Shown piece after piece: positions 15,472-25,656 of a DNA stretch of 64,000 nt (position 1 is its first letter; each line of letters opens with the position of its first letter). Under the pieces are notes generated by a model. That model was given only the letters and a program-made list of their open reading frames with translations, made no database searches and was not told the origin of the DNA. Source of the stretch: Mycolicibacterium goodii (GTDB lineage: Bacteria; Actinomycetota; Actinomycetes; Mycobacteriales; Mycobacteriaceae); the NCBI RefSeq assembly GCF_022370755.2, contig NZ_CP092364.2, positions 1,116,001 to 1,180,000 of the forward strand. Reading direction: 5' to 3'. Both the position numbers and the translations under genes were made by a program.

Positions 15472-16269
15472 ATGGCCAATAGGTGGTCGCCCGGTGTGAA
15501 TCTGGGCCGCAACCTGTCCGGGCCGATGCAGGCCGTCGGGGCGCTGTTCTCGATGTCGCTCGATGCGATCCTGTTCGCGTTCCGCCGACCGTTCCAGGGC
15601 CGCGAGTTCCTGGACCAGTGCTGGTTCATCGCGCGGGTGTCGATGGCGCCGACGCTGCTGGTGGCCATCCCGTTCACGGTGCTGGTGAGCTTCACGCTGA
15701 ACATCCTGCTGCGGGAGCTGGGGGCCGCGGACCTATCGGGCGCCGGTGCGGCGTTCGGCGCGGTGACGCAGCTGGGCCCGATGGTGACGGTGCTGATCGT
15801 CGCCGGTGCCGGTGCCACCGCGATGTGCGCCGACCTGGGTTCGCGGACCATCCGCGAGGAGATCGATGCCATGGAGGTGTTGGGCATCAACCCGATTCAG
15901 CGTCTGGTCACGCCGCGCATCCTGGCCTCGGGTCTGGTGGCGCTGCTGCTGAACAGCCTTGTGGTGATCATCGGCATCCTCGGCGGCTACGTGTTCTCGG
16001 TGTTCATCCAGGACGTCAACCCGGGCGCGTTCGCGGCGGGCATCACGTTGTTGACCGGCGTGCCCGAGGTGATCATCTCCTGCGTGAAAGCCGCCCTGTT
16101 CGGGCTCATCGCGGGCCTGGTGGCGTGCTACCGCGGGTTGACCATCGTCGGCGGCGGGGCCAAGGCCGTGGGCAACGCGGTCAACGAAACCGTGGTGTAC
16201 GCCTTCATGGCGTTGTTCGTGATCAACGTGGTGGTGACCGCCATCGGCATCCGGATGACGACGGGTTAG
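15472..16269 (+). CDS. yrbEA: YrbEA/MlaE-type permease of Mce transporter (265 aa)
   Basis: An integral membrane subunit of the Mce lipid importer, homologous to MlaE. There are about five to six hydrophobic segments and the conserved GAGATAMCADLGSRTIREEIDAMEVLGINP block, which carries the E-E-I-D-A coupling helix for the MceG-type ATPase. The ATPase gene is not in this window; mycobacteria usually encode it elsewhere. The start has GGAGGG about 12 bases upstream, a long spacing. First gene of an eight-gene operon. Confidence 0.95.
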   Translation: MANRWSPGVNLGRNLSGPMQAVGALFSMSLDAILFAFRRPFQGREFLDQCWFIARVSMAPTLLVAIPFTVLVSFTLNILLRELGAADLSGAGAAFGAVTQLGPMVTVLIVAGAGATAMCADLGSRTIREEIDAMEVLGINPIQRLVTPRILASGLVALLLNSLVVIIGILGGYVFSVFIQDVNPGAFAAGITLLTGVPEVIISCVKAALFGLIAGLVACYRGLTIVGGGAKAVGNAVNETVVYAFMALFVINVVVTAIGIRMTTG

Positions 16270-16276
16270 GCGCGCC

Positions 16277-17134
16277 ATGGGAACCATGACCATCCTGCGG
16301 TCCACCTACCCGCGGCTCACCCGGCAGTTCAACAAGCCGGTCTCGACGCTCAGCCGCGTCGGTGACCACACGTTGTTCTACCTCCGCGCGATCGCGGGCA
16401 CCCCGCACGCGGCGCTGCACTACCGCAAGGAGCTCGTCCGGCTGATCGCCGAGATCTCCATGGGCGCGGGCACCCTCGCGATGATCGGCGGCACCGTCGT
16501 CATCGTCGGGTTCCTGACCCTGGCCACCGGCGGCGTGCTGGCGATCCAGGGGTACTCGTCGCTGGGCAACATCGGCATCGAGGCGCTGACCGGATTCCTC
16601 TCGGCGTTCATCAACGTGCGGATCGCAGCGCCGGTCGTCGCGGGCATCGGTCTGGCGGCCACGTTCGGCGCGGGTGTGACCGCCCAGCTCGGCGCGATGC
16701 GGATCAACGAGGAGATCGACGCGCTGGAATCGATGGCGATCCGGCCCGTCGAGTACCTCGTGAGCACGCGCATCGTGGCCGGGATGATCGCCATCACCCC
16801 GCTGTACGCGATCGCGGTGATCCTGTCGTTCCTCGCGTCCCAGTTCACCACGGTGGTGCTGCTCGGCCAGTCCGGCGGGCTCTACAACCACTACTTCGAC
16901 ACGTTCCTCAACCCGATCGACCTGCTGTGGTCGTTCCTGCAGGCGATCTTGATGGCCATCACGATCCTGCTGATCCACACCTACTTCGGATACTTCGCGT
17001 CCGGCGGCCCGTCCGGTGTCGGCGTGGCGGTCGGCAACGCCGTGCGTACCTCGCTGATCGTCGTCGTCTCCGTGACGCTGCTGGTGTCACTCGCGGTGTA
17101 CGGGTCCAACGGAAACTTCAACTTGTCCGGGTAG
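16277..17134 (+). CDS. yrbEB: YrbEB/MlaE-type permease of Mce transporter (285 aa)
   Basis: The second permease of the Mce importer, forming a heterodimer with YrbEA by family knowledge. It has the matching coupling block GAGVTAQLGAMRINEEIDALESM and a C-terminal membrane hairpin ending YGSNGNFNLSG. It starts 7 bp after yrbEA. Most of the protein is hydrophobic; the first 50 residues are cytosolic and basic. Confidence 0.95.
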   Translation: MGTMTILRSTYPRLTRQFNKPVSTLSRVGDHTLFYLRAIAGTPHAALHYRKELVRLIAEISMGAGTLAMIGGTVVIVGFLTLATGGVLAIQGYSSLGNIGIEALTGFLSAFINVRIAAPVVAGIGLAATFGAGVTAQLGAMRINEEIDALESMAIRPVEYLVSTRIVAGMIAITPLYAIAVILSFLASQFTTVVLLGQSGGLYNHYFDTFLNPIDLLWSFLQAILMAITILLIHTYFGYFASGGPSGVGVAVGNAVRTSLIVVVSVTLLVSLAVYGSNGNFNLSG

Positions 17135-17143
17135 GAGCAGAAG

Positions 17144-18418
17144 TTGACACGAAACATCGGCCCGGGCCCGGCCCACCGGTCCGAGACGGACACCTCGGCC
17201 AAGCCCGTTGCGGCCCGTCCGGGGCGCAGCTTCGGCGCGAGCGGATACGCCCGCCCGCTCGCCGGACTCGGGACCGTCGTCGTGGTCGGCCTGATCATCG
17301 CGCTGGCGGTGATGTTGTTCCGCGGCGACTTCACCAAAACCGAACCGGTGACGGTGATCTCCGACCGTGCCGGCCTGGTGATGAACCCGGACGCCAAGGT
17401 CAAGATGCGCGGTGTCCAGGTGGGCACCGTGGGCTCGATCGAGACGCTGCCCGACGGGAGAGCCGCGCTGCATCTCGAGATGAACCCCGAGCAGCTGCGT
17501 CTCATACCCGGCAACGTGACCGCCGACATCGCGTCCTCGACCGTGTTCGGTGCGAAGTTCGTCGATCTCGTCGCGCCGGACAATCCCGAGGGCACCATGC
17601 GGCCGGGCCAGGTCCTGCAGGGCGAACACGTCACAGTCGAGATCAACACCGTGTTCCAGCAACTCACCCGGGTGCTCGACAAGATCGACCCCGCCAAGCT
17701 GAACGAAACCCTGGGTGCGATCTCGGCGGCGTTCGGCGGCCGCGGCGAGAAGATGGGCCAGACGGTCGGTGACTTCGAGGCCCTGCTGGAAAAACTCGAG
17801 CCCAGCCTGCCAAGCCTCAACCGAGACCTCGAGTCGATGGCGGTGGTGTCGGGTGCCTACGGCGACGCCGCGCCGGACCTGCTGAAAACCATCGAGAACA
17901 CCAACCGCATCAGCGACAGCATCGTCGACGAGCAGCACAACCTGGACGCGTTCCTGGTCAGTTCGATCGGCCTGGCCGATGTCGGCAACGACGTGATCGG
18001 CGGCAACCGCGAGGCGCTGAGCACCACACTGGATCTGCTGGTGCCCACCACCGATCTGCTCAACGAGTACGCGCCTGGGCTCAACTGCGCTCTCGAAGGC
18101 ATGGTGTGGGTGAAGAACCAACCGCCGCAGAGCGACCCGGGCGTTCTGGTCAATGTCGCGTTCACCCTCGGCATCGAGCGCTATCGTTACCCGCAGAACC
18201 TGCCCAAGGTGGCGGCCAAGGGTGGACCGCAATGTATGGGGCTGCCGTACATCGGTTTCGGACAACGCTCCAAGTACCTGGTCACCGACACCAACGCCAA
18301 CCCGTGGCAGTACGGCAACCAGGGCATCCTGCTGAACTCCGACGGCCTCAAGCAGCTGCTGTTCGGCCCGCTGGACGGCCCGCCACGTAACACGGCACAG
18401 ATCGGAATGCCCGGATGA
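17144..18418 (+). CDS. mceA: MceA-type substrate-binding protein (424 aa)
   Basis: One of six MlaD-like subunits that form the periplasm-spanning lipid channel of the Mce complex. The N-terminal membrane anchor lies at about residues 37-62. An MCE domain follows (VKMRGVQVGTVGSIETL), then a long helical region and a C-terminal domain with two cysteines (NCALEG, QCMGLP). The TTG start is supported by AGGAG six bases upstream, so it is the only non-ATG/GTG start in the operon. Stop and mceB start overlap (ATGA). Confidence 0.93.
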   Translation: MTRNIGPGPAHRSETDTSAKPVAARPGRSFGASGYARPLAGLGTVVVVGLIIALAVMLFRGDFTKTEPVTVISDRAGLVMNPDAKVKMRGVQVGTVGSIETLPDGRAALHLEMNPEQLRLIPGNVTADIASSTVFGAKFVDLVAPDNPEGTMRPGQVLQGEHVTVEINTVFQQLTRVLDKIDPAKLNETLGAISAAFGGRGEKMGQTVGDFEALLEKLEPSLPSLNRDLESMAVVSGAYGDAAPDLLKTIENTNRISDSIVDEQHNLDAFLVSSIGLADVGNDVIGGNREALSTTLDLLVPTTDLLNEYAPGLNCALEGMVWVKNQPPQSDPGVLVNVAFTLGIERYRYPQNLPKVAAKGGPQCMGLPYIGFGQRSKYLVTDTNANPWQYGNQGILLNSDGLKQLLFGPLDGPPRNTAQIGMPG

Positions 18419-19440
18419 GGCGCGCTTCAAGCACACTCGTCAAGTTCGGGGCGTTCGCCGTCGTCATGGCGGTTCTCACCGCGTTCCTGTTCATGACGTT
18501 CTCCGAATACCGCGGCGGCGCCTACGCGGGCTATTCCGCGGTGTTCGACGACGCGTCGCGGCTGGAGTCCGGAGATTCGGTACGTGTCGCCGGTGTCCGG
18601 GTGGGAACCGTGAAAGACGTTTCACTGCAATCCGACCGGACCGTACTGGTCGAGTTCGACACCGAACGCGACATCGCGCTCACCACCGGAACCAGAGCCG
18701 CGGTGCGCTACCTGAACCTCGTCGGTGACCGATACCTGGAACTGATCGACAGCCCGGGATCGACGCGTCTGCTCCCGGCAGGTTCGCAGATCCCCAAGGA
18801 CCGCACCGCGAGTGCGCTCGACCTCGACCTGCTCCTCGGTGGTCTGAAACCGGTGATCCAGGGTCTGAACCCGCAGGACGTCAACGCGCTGACGTCGTCG
18901 CTCATCCAGATCTTCCAGGGCCAGGGCGACACGCTCAGCTCGCTCATGAGCAAGACTTCGTCGTTCTCGAACACATTGGCCGACAACGACGAGGTGATCG
19001 GCCAGTTGATCGACAACCTCAACACCGTGGTAGACACCCTGAACCGCGACGGCGGCAAGTTCTCCGCCACGATCGATCGTCTGGAGCAGTTGATCAGCGG
19101 CCTGTCGCAGGACCGTGACCCGATCGGCACGGCCGTCACGCAACTCGACAACGGCACCGCGTCCATCGCCACCCTGCTGACGCAGGCCCGACCTCCGTTG
19201 AACGCCACCGTCGATCAGCTCAACCGGATGGCGCCGCTGCTCGACGACCACAAAGTGGTACTCGACCGTGGTCTGCAGAAGGCACCGGCCAACTACCGCA
19301 AGCTCGCACGCCTCGGGTCGTACGGCAGCTGGATCATGTACTACGTGTGCGGTATTTCGATCCGCGTCACCGACCTTCAGGGCAGGACTGCTGTCTTCCC
19401 GATGATCAAGCAAGAAGGCGGGAGGTGCGCGGAGCCCTGA
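18415..19440 (+). CDS. mceB: MceB-type subunit (341 aa)
   Basis: An N-terminal anchor (VKFGAFAVVMAVLTAFLFM) followed by an MCE domain with DSVRVAGVRVGTVKDV, then heptad-rich helices (LIDNLNTVVDTLN). Cysteines in YVCGIS and GRCAEP close the C-terminal domain, as in other MceB proteins. It overlaps mceA by 4 bp and mceC by one base. Confidence 0.93.
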   Translation: MRRASSTLVKFGAFAVVMAVLTAFLFMTFSEYRGGAYAGYSAVFDDASRLESGDSVRVAGVRVGTVKDVSLQSDRTVLVEFDTERDIALTTGTRAAVRYLNLVGDRYLELIDSPGSTRLLPAGSQIPKDRTASALDLDLLLGGLKPVIQGLNPQDVNALTSSLIQIFQGQGDTLSSLMSKTSSFSNTLADNDEVIGQLIDNLNTVVDTLNRDGGKFSATIDRLEQLISGLSQDRDPIGTAVTQLDNGTASIATLLTQARPPLNATVDQLNRMAPLLDDHKVVLDRGLQKAPANYRKLARLGSYGSWIMYYVCGISIRVTDLQGRTAVFPMIKQEGGRCAEP

Positions 19441-20525
19441 TGCTCAAATATCGCGAGTCGAACTTGGTGAAGGCCGGCCTGATCGGCACGGTGCTGATGA
19501 TCCTCGTGGTCGCTGTCGGGCTGCAGCCCGAACGGTTGATGCAGTGGGCGTCGTCGGTGCGCCATCAGGCGCTGTTCACCGAGGCCGGCGGCATCGCCGT
19601 CGGCAACGACGTGACCCTCTCAGGCATCAAGGTCGGCTCGGTGACCGACGTCAGCCTGCACGACGGCGATGCACTGGTCACCTTCACGACAGAAGGCAAA
19701 TTCCCTCTGGGATCACTGACCACGGCACACATCCGCACCGGTTCGTTGCTCGGGGAGCGCGTACTGACCTTGGAGTCCGACGGCAGTGGGACACTACGCA
19801 CCACCGATGTGATCCCGACATCACGCACCTCGTCGCCGTACTCTCTCACCGATGCGGTCGGCGAGTTGACCACGAACACCGCTGGAACCGATACCGCGTC
19901 GCTCAACCAGTCGCTGGATACCTTGTCGGCCACCATCGATCAACTCGCGCCACAGCTCGGGCCGACCTTCGACGGACTCAGCCGGCTCTCGCAATCGATC
20001 AACGGCCGCAACGAGAGTCTGGCAAGCCTGCTCAAGAGTGCGGGTGAGGTCACCGGAGTGCTGTCACAACGCAGCCAGCAGCTGAACACGTTGATACTCA
20101 ACGCCAATGACCTGCTGGGTGTGCTCAACGACCGCCGCGAGGCCATCGTCGACCTGATGGCCAACACGTCCGCGGTCGCCGAGCAACTCAGGGGGCTCGT
20201 GGCCGACAACGAAGCCGAACTGGCCCCGACGCTGGAGCGGCTGAACCGCGTGACCGAGGTTTTGCAGAAGAACCGCGACAACATCAACAAGATGCTTCCC
20301 GACATGAAGAAGTTCATGCTGTCGCAGGGCGAGACTCTTGCCAACGGGCCGTACTACAACGCGTACGTGCCCAACCTCGCGGTCGCGCAGTTCGCGTTGC
20401 AGCCGTTCCTGGACTACGCGTTCGGCTTCCGTCGCGGCCAGAACGCGGGCCAGCCGCCCGACAATGTCGGCCCGCGCGCCGAGTTGCCGCTGCCGTACAA
20501 CGGGATCCCGGGAGGTTCACGCTGA
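19440..20525 (+). CDS. mceC: MceC-type subunit (361 aa)
   Basis: An anchor near residues 10-28 (VKAGLIGTVLMILVVAV), an MCE domain (NDVTLSGIKVGSVTDV) and a long coiled helical region ending with QNAGQPPDNVG. I choose the ATG at 19440, which overlaps the mceB TGA and has GGAG five bases upstream, over an in-frame GTG at 19425. Its C-terminal tail is shorter than the proline-rich tails of mceD and mceF. Confidence 0.92.
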   Translation: MLKYRESNLVKAGLIGTVLMILVVAVGLQPERLMQWASSVRHQALFTEAGGIAVGNDVTLSGIKVGSVTDVSLHDGDALVTFTTEGKFPLGSLTTAHIRTGSLLGERVLTLESDGSGTLRTTDVIPTSRTSSPYSLTDAVGELTTNTAGTDTASLNQSLDTLSATIDQLAPQLGPTFDGLSRLSQSINGRNESLASLLKSAGEVTGVLSQRSQQLNTLILNANDLLGVLNDRREAIVDLMANTSAVAEQLRGLVADNEAELAPTLERLNRVTEVLQKNRDNINKMLPDMKKFMLSQGETLANGPYYNAYVPNLAVAQFALQPFLDYAFGFRRGQNAGQPPDNVGPRAELPLPYNGIPGGSR

Positions 20526-21979
20526 TGAACCGCAAGCGAATCGCCAAGGGACTCGCGATCGGGCTGGTGGTGCTGCTCGTCGCGGGCGCGGCCGTGCTGG
20601 TGCGTCAGGCCTTCTTCGCGCCCAGAACGATCTCGGCGTTGTTCACCTCGGCCACCGGTATCTACCCGGGCGACGACGTGCGGGTGTCCGGTGTGAAAGT
20701 CGGGACCATCGAAGCGATCACCCCGGAGGGCACCCAGACGCGGCTGACCCTCAAGGTCGACCGCGGTGTGCCCATCCCGGCGGACGCCAAGGCCGTCATC
20801 GTCGCCCAGAATCTTGTCGCTGCGCGCTATGTGCAACTGGCACCGGCCTACCGGTCGGAGGGGCCGACCCTGCCCGACGACGCCGTGATCGGTCTGGATC
20901 GGACCGCGGTGCCCGTCGAGTGGGACGAGGTCAAGGAGCAACTCACGCGCCTGGCCACCGAACTCGGACCGCAGAGCGGCGTCGACGGCACCTCGATGTC
21001 ACGGTTCATCGAGACGACCGCCAACGCCATGGAGGGCAACGGCGAGAAACTGCGCAACACCATCTCCCAGTTGTCCGGTGTCGCACGCATTCTCGCCGAA
21101 GGCAGCGGCAACATCGTCGACATCATCAAGAACCTGCAGACATTCGTCACCGCGCTGCGTGACAGCAATCAGCAGGTGGTGGCGTTCCAGAACCGCCTGG
21201 CCACGCTCACCAGCGTGGTCGACGGAAGTCGATCCGATCTCGATGCCGCACTGAAGAACCTGTCGGTCGCAGTCGGTGAGGTGCAGCGCTTCGTGGCGGG
21301 CAGCCGCAACCAGACCTCCGAGCAGATCCAACGGCTTGCCGATGTCACCTCGAACCTCGTCGACCAGCGCCTGCAGGTCGAGAACTTGTTGCACATCGCG
21401 CCCAACGCATTCGTCAACGGCTATAACATCTACAACCCGGATTCTGGAAGTCCGGTGGGGCAGTTCGTTTTCCACAACATGAGCGATCCGTTGCACTTCA
21501 TCTGCGGGGCGATCGGGGCCGTCGAGAACGTCACGGCTCCCGAGACCGCCAAGTTGTGTGCGCAGTACCTAGGTCCGGCGTTGCGCCTGTTGAACTTCAA
21601 CAACGTGCCGTTCCCGGTCTCGCCGTACCTCATGCCGTCGGCGAACCCGGAAAACATCATCTATTCCGATCCGAATCTGGCACCCGGTGCCGGCGGGGGA
21701 TCGCCGCAACCGGCCGAGGCCCCGCCCGCACTGTCGGCCTACAACCCGGGACCGCCCGCGCCGCCGCCGTTCACGGGGCGTCCTCCTGGCACGCCGCCGC
21801 CCGGCGCTGCGCAGTTGCTGCCCGGGGCGCCGCCCATCGTGCCGCCGAGCGTGCCGTCCTCGGTGCGCGACATGCTCGCCCCGGCGGGTCCGCCGCCAGG
21901 TCCGGCGCCGGGACCGGCACCAGGACCGTTACCGGCCGAAGCGCCCCTTGAGCCCGCAGAAGGGACACCACCGGCATGA
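20525..21979 (+). CDS. mceD: MceD-type subunit with proline-rich tail (484 aa)
   Basis: An anchor (LAIGLVVLLVAGAAVLV), an MCE domain (DDVRVSGVKVGTIEAI) and helical repeats. From about residue 390 a low-complexity tail rich in Pro, Gly and Ala begins; such tails are usual in MceD of mycobacteria. The start overlaps the mceC stop by one base, and the end overlaps mceE by 4 bp, which supports strict co-translation. Confidence 0.93.
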   Translation: MNRKRIAKGLAIGLVVLLVAGAAVLVRQAFFAPRTISALFTSATGIYPGDDVRVSGVKVGTIEAITPEGTQTRLTLKVDRGVPIPADAKAVIVAQNLVAARYVQLAPAYRSEGPTLPDDAVIGLDRTAVPVEWDEVKEQLTRLATELGPQSGVDGTSMSRFIETTANAMEGNGEKLRNTISQLSGVARILAEGSGNIVDIIKNLQTFVTALRDSNQQVVAFQNRLATLTSVVDGSRSDLDAALKNLSVAVGEVQRFVAGSRNQTSEQIQRLADVTSNLVDQRLQVENLLHIAPNAFVNGYNIYNPDSGSPVGQFVFHNMSDPLHFICGAIGAVENVTAPETAKLCAQYLGPALRLLNFNNVPFPVSPYLMPSANPENIIYSDPNLAPGAGGGSPQPAEAPPALSAYNPGPPAPPPFTGRPPGTPPPGAAQLLPGAPPIVPPSVPSSVRDMLAPAGPPPGPAPGPAPGPLPAEAPLEPAEGTPPA

Positions 21980-23367
21980 GGAACCGAAAGCGGATACGGC
22001 TCGCCGTCGCGGCCGGTACCTGCGTCGCGCTGACCGCGAGCGGGTGCGCATTCCAGGGCGTCAACTCATTGCCCCTGCCCGGTGCGGAGGGACGTGGGGC
22101 CGATTCGGTCGTGTACCACGTCGAGATCGCCAATGTCGCGACGCTCGAACCGAACTCACCGGTGATGATGAACGACGTCGTCGTCGGAAGCGTGCGCAAG
22201 CTGGCCGTGCGCGACTGGCATGCCGACGTCGAGTTCTCGGTGAAACCGGGCGTGGTGGTGCCTGCGAACGCGGTCGCGACCATCGGGCAGACCAGCCTGC
22301 TGGGCTCGATGCACCTGGCGGTCAACCCGCCGCTCGGCCAGGTGCCGCAAGGGCGTCTGGCACCAGGTGGGACGATTCCGCTGAACAGTGCGTCGACGTA
22401 CCCGACGACCGAGCAGACGCTCTCGTCGTTGGCGGCCGTCGTCAACGGTGGCGGCCTCGGACAGATCGGCGAGGTGATCCACAACTTCAGCGTTGCGCTC
22501 GACGGGCGGGAGGCGGACTTCCGCGACCTGCTCACACGTCTCGACAACTTCGTGGGCACGCTCGACGCGCAGCGGGACAACATCGTGTCATCGATCCAGT
22601 CGCTGAACCGGCTCGCCTCGACGTTTGCCGGCCAGAGCGAAGAGATCACGCGGGCACTCAACAAGATTCCGCCCGCCATGGACGTGTTGATCCAGGAGCG
22701 GCCACGATTCACCACGGCACTGCAGAAGCTGGGAACGTTCGGCAATACCGCACATCAGTTGGTCAACGAATCCCAGGACGACCTGGTCCGCAACCTGCGC
22801 AACCTGGAGCCCGCGATCAAGGCACTCGCCGATGTCGGACCCGAGCTGGCGGGCGTGCTCGAATTCGCCGGGCACTTCCCGTTCACGCAGAGCTTCATCG
22901 ACCGCGCGATCCGTGGTGACTACTACAACCTGTTCGCGACCATCGATCTGACCATCCCGCGGCTCAAGCGCAGCTTGATGCTCGGTACGCGGTGGGAACA
23001 GGAAGGCGCACAACTGGTTCCGGCGCCCGGTGATCCGTACTACCTCAACTACACGTACGATCCGCTCAAGACCGGCGTCGAGACGCCCGGGCCGGCCTCA
23101 TTCCCGCCGCCGTTCGCGGATCCACCGGTACCCGCGGCGCCGGTCGACCAGACCACGCTTCCGATGCCAGAAACGCCGCCGGGGCCTCCGCCTGCCTACG
23201 CCGGACCGGTGCTGCCGGTGGCACCACCGGCGCCGCTCACGCTGCCCGGAGCGCCCGCACCGGTGACGACACCAGGAGATCCCACGCAGATCTTCGCGGG
23301 ACCCTACGGCGACCAACCGAATCCGCCGGCGGCATCGGCCCAGCCCACGACAGGGGGTGGCGGATAA
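21976..23367 (+). CDS. mceE: MceE-type lipoprotein (463 aa)
   Basis: The lipoprotein member of the Mce hexamer. A basic N-terminus (MRNRKRIRL) and hydrophobic stretch lead to a lipobox LTASGC, so the mature protein would be lipid-anchored at that Cys (residue 24). The MCE domain (NSPVMMNDVVVGSVRKL) follows, with a proline-rich C-terminal 100 residues. It corresponds to the LprK/LprN position of the M. tuberculosis mce operons. Confidence 0.94.
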   Translation: MRNRKRIRLAVAAGTCVALTASGCAFQGVNSLPLPGAEGRGADSVVYHVEIANVATLEPNSPVMMNDVVVGSVRKLAVRDWHADVEFSVKPGVVVPANAVATIGQTSLLGSMHLAVNPPLGQVPQGRLAPGGTIPLNSASTYPTTEQTLSSLAAVVNGGGLGQIGEVIHNFSVALDGREADFRDLLTRLDNFVGTLDAQRDNIVSSIQSLNRLASTFAGQSEEITRALNKIPPAMDVLIQERPRFTTALQKLGTFGNTAHQLVNESQDDLVRNLRNLEPAIKALADVGPELAGVLEFAGHFPFTQSFIDRAIRGDYYNLFATIDLTIPRLKRSLMLGTRWEQEGAQLVPAPGDPYYLNYTYDPLKTGVETPGPASFPPPFADPPVPAAPVDQTTLPMPETPPGPPPAYAGPVLPVAPPAPLTLPGAPAPVTTPGDPTQIFAGPYGDQPNPPAASAQPTTGGGG

Positions 23368-25097
23368 TGCTCACCCGTCTCATACGCACCCAGCTGATCA
23401 TCTTCACGATCGCCTCGATCGTGGGTGTGGCGGTGATGCTGTTCTCCTACATGCAGGTGCCGACCCTGCTGGGGCTCGGCCGCATCACCGTGACGCTGCA
23501 ACTGCCCGCGACCGGTGGTCTCTACCAGTTCAGCAACGTCACCTATCGCGGGTCCCAGATCGGCAAGGTGACCGATGTCAAGCTCACCGAGACCGGCGTC
23601 GAGGCCACGCTGTCGCTGGACCGGTCACCCAAAGTGCCCGCGGATCTGCAGGCGCAGGTGCGCAGCATGTCGGCGGTGGGGGAGCAGTACGTGGAACTGC
23701 TGCCGCGCAAGGACTCTGGGCCCTACCTGGAGAACGGCTCGGTGATCCCGATGTCGGAGACCACCGTTCCGCAAGCGGTCGGCCCGATGCTCGACCAGCT
23801 CAGTGCGCTGGTGGACACCATCCCCAAGGACAAGTTGAGCCAGTTGCTGGACGAGTCCTACGAAGCGTTCAACGGCACCGGGTTCGACTTCGGTTCGCTG
23901 CTGGATTCGGCGTCGACCATCACCGGGGATGCCAGTGCGGTTTCCGACCAGACCCGTGCCCTGATCGACGACTCCGGACCGTTCCTCGACGCGCAGGCCC
24001 AGACCGCGGATTCGATCCGCACCTGGGCGCGAAGCCTCGCCGGTATCACTCAGACGGTGTCCGACAACGACGCACCGATTCGCAAGGTCCTGCGCGACGG
24101 GCCGGGTTTCGCCCACGAGACTTCCCGCCTGCTGGACGGGATCAAACCGACACTGCCGGTGCTCTTGGCAAACCTGACCACCATCGGACAGATCGCGGTG
24201 ACCTACAACCCGTCGATCGAACAGTTGCTGGTGTTGTTGCCGCCGTACGTCGCCCAAATCCAGACGTACACGCCGACCAACAGCCCGGCAGGCCTTCCCA
24301 ACGGTGAGTTCTCGCTGGGCCTCGGTGACCCGTCGTCGTGCACGGTGGGCTTCCTGCCCCCATCGGCATGGCGTTCACCGGCCGACGAGAGCGATATGGA
24401 CACCCCGGACAACCTCTACTGCAAGCTGCCGCAGGATTCACCGGTAGCCGTGCGTGGTGCGCGCAACTATCCGTGCATGGCGCACCCCGGTAAACGCGCG
24501 CCCACGGTCGAGTTGTGCAACGACCCCAACGGCTACCAGCCGCTGGCGCAACGCCAGCACACGCTCGGCCCGTACCCGTTCGACCCCAACCTCATAGCGC
24601 AAGGTGTCGCACCGGATTCGCGCGTGCGGCCCGACGACAAGATCTTCGGTCCGCTGCAGGGCAGCCCGTTGCCGCCTGGCGTGACGGAGCCTCCGCCGGG
24701 TCCGCCTCCGACGCCGCAGCCGCCGCCGAACTTCGCAGGCACCAACCCGGGCCCGATGCTGCCGGGGCAGCCGATCTACGTCGATCCGCCGGTGCCGGGG
24801 CAGCCACCGGCGCCGATACGCAACCCGGAGATCGTGCCGCTGCCGCCGGCGCAACTGCCACAGGCGACCGAAGTGCCTGTGCCGCACGGCCTCACAGCTC
24901 CGCCGCCGGCGACGGAGCCAGGTGCACCCGTGGCCGCGCCCAGCGCGTACGACGGTGGGAAACCGTCGGGGCCCGCAGTGACGGTGGCGAAGTACAACCC
25001 GCGTAACGGCGAGTACCTGGGCGCCGACGGCAAGCTCTACCGCCAGGCCAACCTGGTGGGTGGGGCCAAGTCGTGGCAGGACCTCATGCCGAGTTGA
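23367..25097 (+). CDS. mceF: MceF-type subunit with long proline-rich tail (576 aa)
   Basis: The last gene of the mce operon. An N-terminal anchor (LIIFTIASIVGVAVMLF) precedes the MCE domain (VTYRGSQIGKVTDV). The helical region follows, then about 170 residues dominated by Pro and Gly. The C-terminus YNPRNGEYLGADGKLY is a known terminal block of MceF proteins. It starts in a TAATG overlap with mceE. The mas accessory genes that often follow mceF directly are missing here and occur at 36640. Confidence 0.94.
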   Translation: MLTRLIRTQLIIFTIASIVGVAVMLFSYMQVPTLLGLGRITVTLQLPATGGLYQFSNVTYRGSQIGKVTDVKLTETGVEATLSLDRSPKVPADLQAQVRSMSAVGEQYVELLPRKDSGPYLENGSVIPMSETTVPQAVGPMLDQLSALVDTIPKDKLSQLLDESYEAFNGTGFDFGSLLDSASTITGDASAVSDQTRALIDDSGPFLDAQAQTADSIRTWARSLAGITQTVSDNDAPIRKVLRDGPGFAHETSRLLDGIKPTLPVLLANLTTIGQIAVTYNPSIEQLLVLLPPYVAQIQTYTPTNSPAGLPNGEFSLGLGDPSSCTVGFLPPSAWRSPADESDMDTPDNLYCKLPQDSPVAVRGARNYPCMAHPGKRAPTVELCNDPNGYQPLAQRQHTLGPYPFDPNLIAQGVAPDSRVRPDDKIFGPLQGSPLPPGVTEPPPGPPPTPQPPPNFAGTNPGPMLPGQPIYVDPPVPGQPPAPIRNPEIVPLPPAQLPQATEVPVPHGLTAPPPATEPGAPVAAPSAYDGGKPSGPAVTVAKYNPRNGEYLGADGKLYRQANLVGGAKSWQDLMPS

Positions 25098-25107
25098 GTG
25101 CGGGTTG

Positions 25108-25617
25108 TCAGATCTTCTTCATGTAGAACGGCATCCGGATCGCGGGCCACTGATTGCGGCCGCAGGATCCACTGGGGCCGGTCGTGGAGTCCTCGCCGGT
25201 GTATTCGTCGGAATTGACGTCGACTTGCGCGTTTTCTCCGACCGGATAGATCTTGTAGATCTGCAGACCCTCGATGGGGGTTCCGTCGGCGCAGTACCGC
25301 CATTGCGGCAGAACCCGTTTGATGTACCACAGACCGCTGTTGGTGTAGATCGGCGCCGACCATCCCTGATCGCTGGTCACCGTGCCAGTACATTCGGTCG
25401 GCGACATGCACTGCGTGCTGATGGTCCATGTGCTGCGGGTCGACGGCTGCTTCTGGTAGCGCTCGTTGATCTTCGCCCACTCGCCGTTCGACGACGTGGC
25501 GAACGTGCCGTTGATACCCCAGTCCTTGCCGGCCGACGCAGGCGGTGCGCCACAGAGACCCATCGCGGTCGCCGAAGCCAAGATCGCCGCGCTCGCAATC
25601 AGTTTGGTGGTCGACAT
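25108..25617 (-). CDS. Secreted protein of unknown function (169 aa)
   Basis: A signal peptide (LIASAAILASATAMGLCGAPP, cleavage near ASA-GK) and a mature part of about 140 residues with several cysteines (STQCMSPTEC, YCADG, GSCGRN). Many Trp and Tyr residues suggest a compact beta-rich domain. The ATG at 25617 has AGGAG seven bases upstream. It converges on mceF, with the stops 10 bp apart. Its promoter has an ATTCTC-n6-GAGAAT repeat, placing it in the same putative regulon; an accessory role in lipid uptake at the cell envelope is a guess. Confidence 0.7.
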   Translation of the reverse strand: MSTTKLIASAAILASATAMGLCGAPPASAGKDWGINGTFATSSNGEWAKINERYQKQPSTRSTWTISTQCMSPTECTGTVTSDQGWSAPIYTNSGLWYIKRVLPQWRYCADGTPIEGLQIYKIYPVGENAQVDVNSDEYTGEDSTTGPSGSCGRNQWPAIRMPFYMKKI

Positions 25618-25656
25618 GAGCCGCTCCTGAAAGGGATCGAGATGATCGGTACCGAC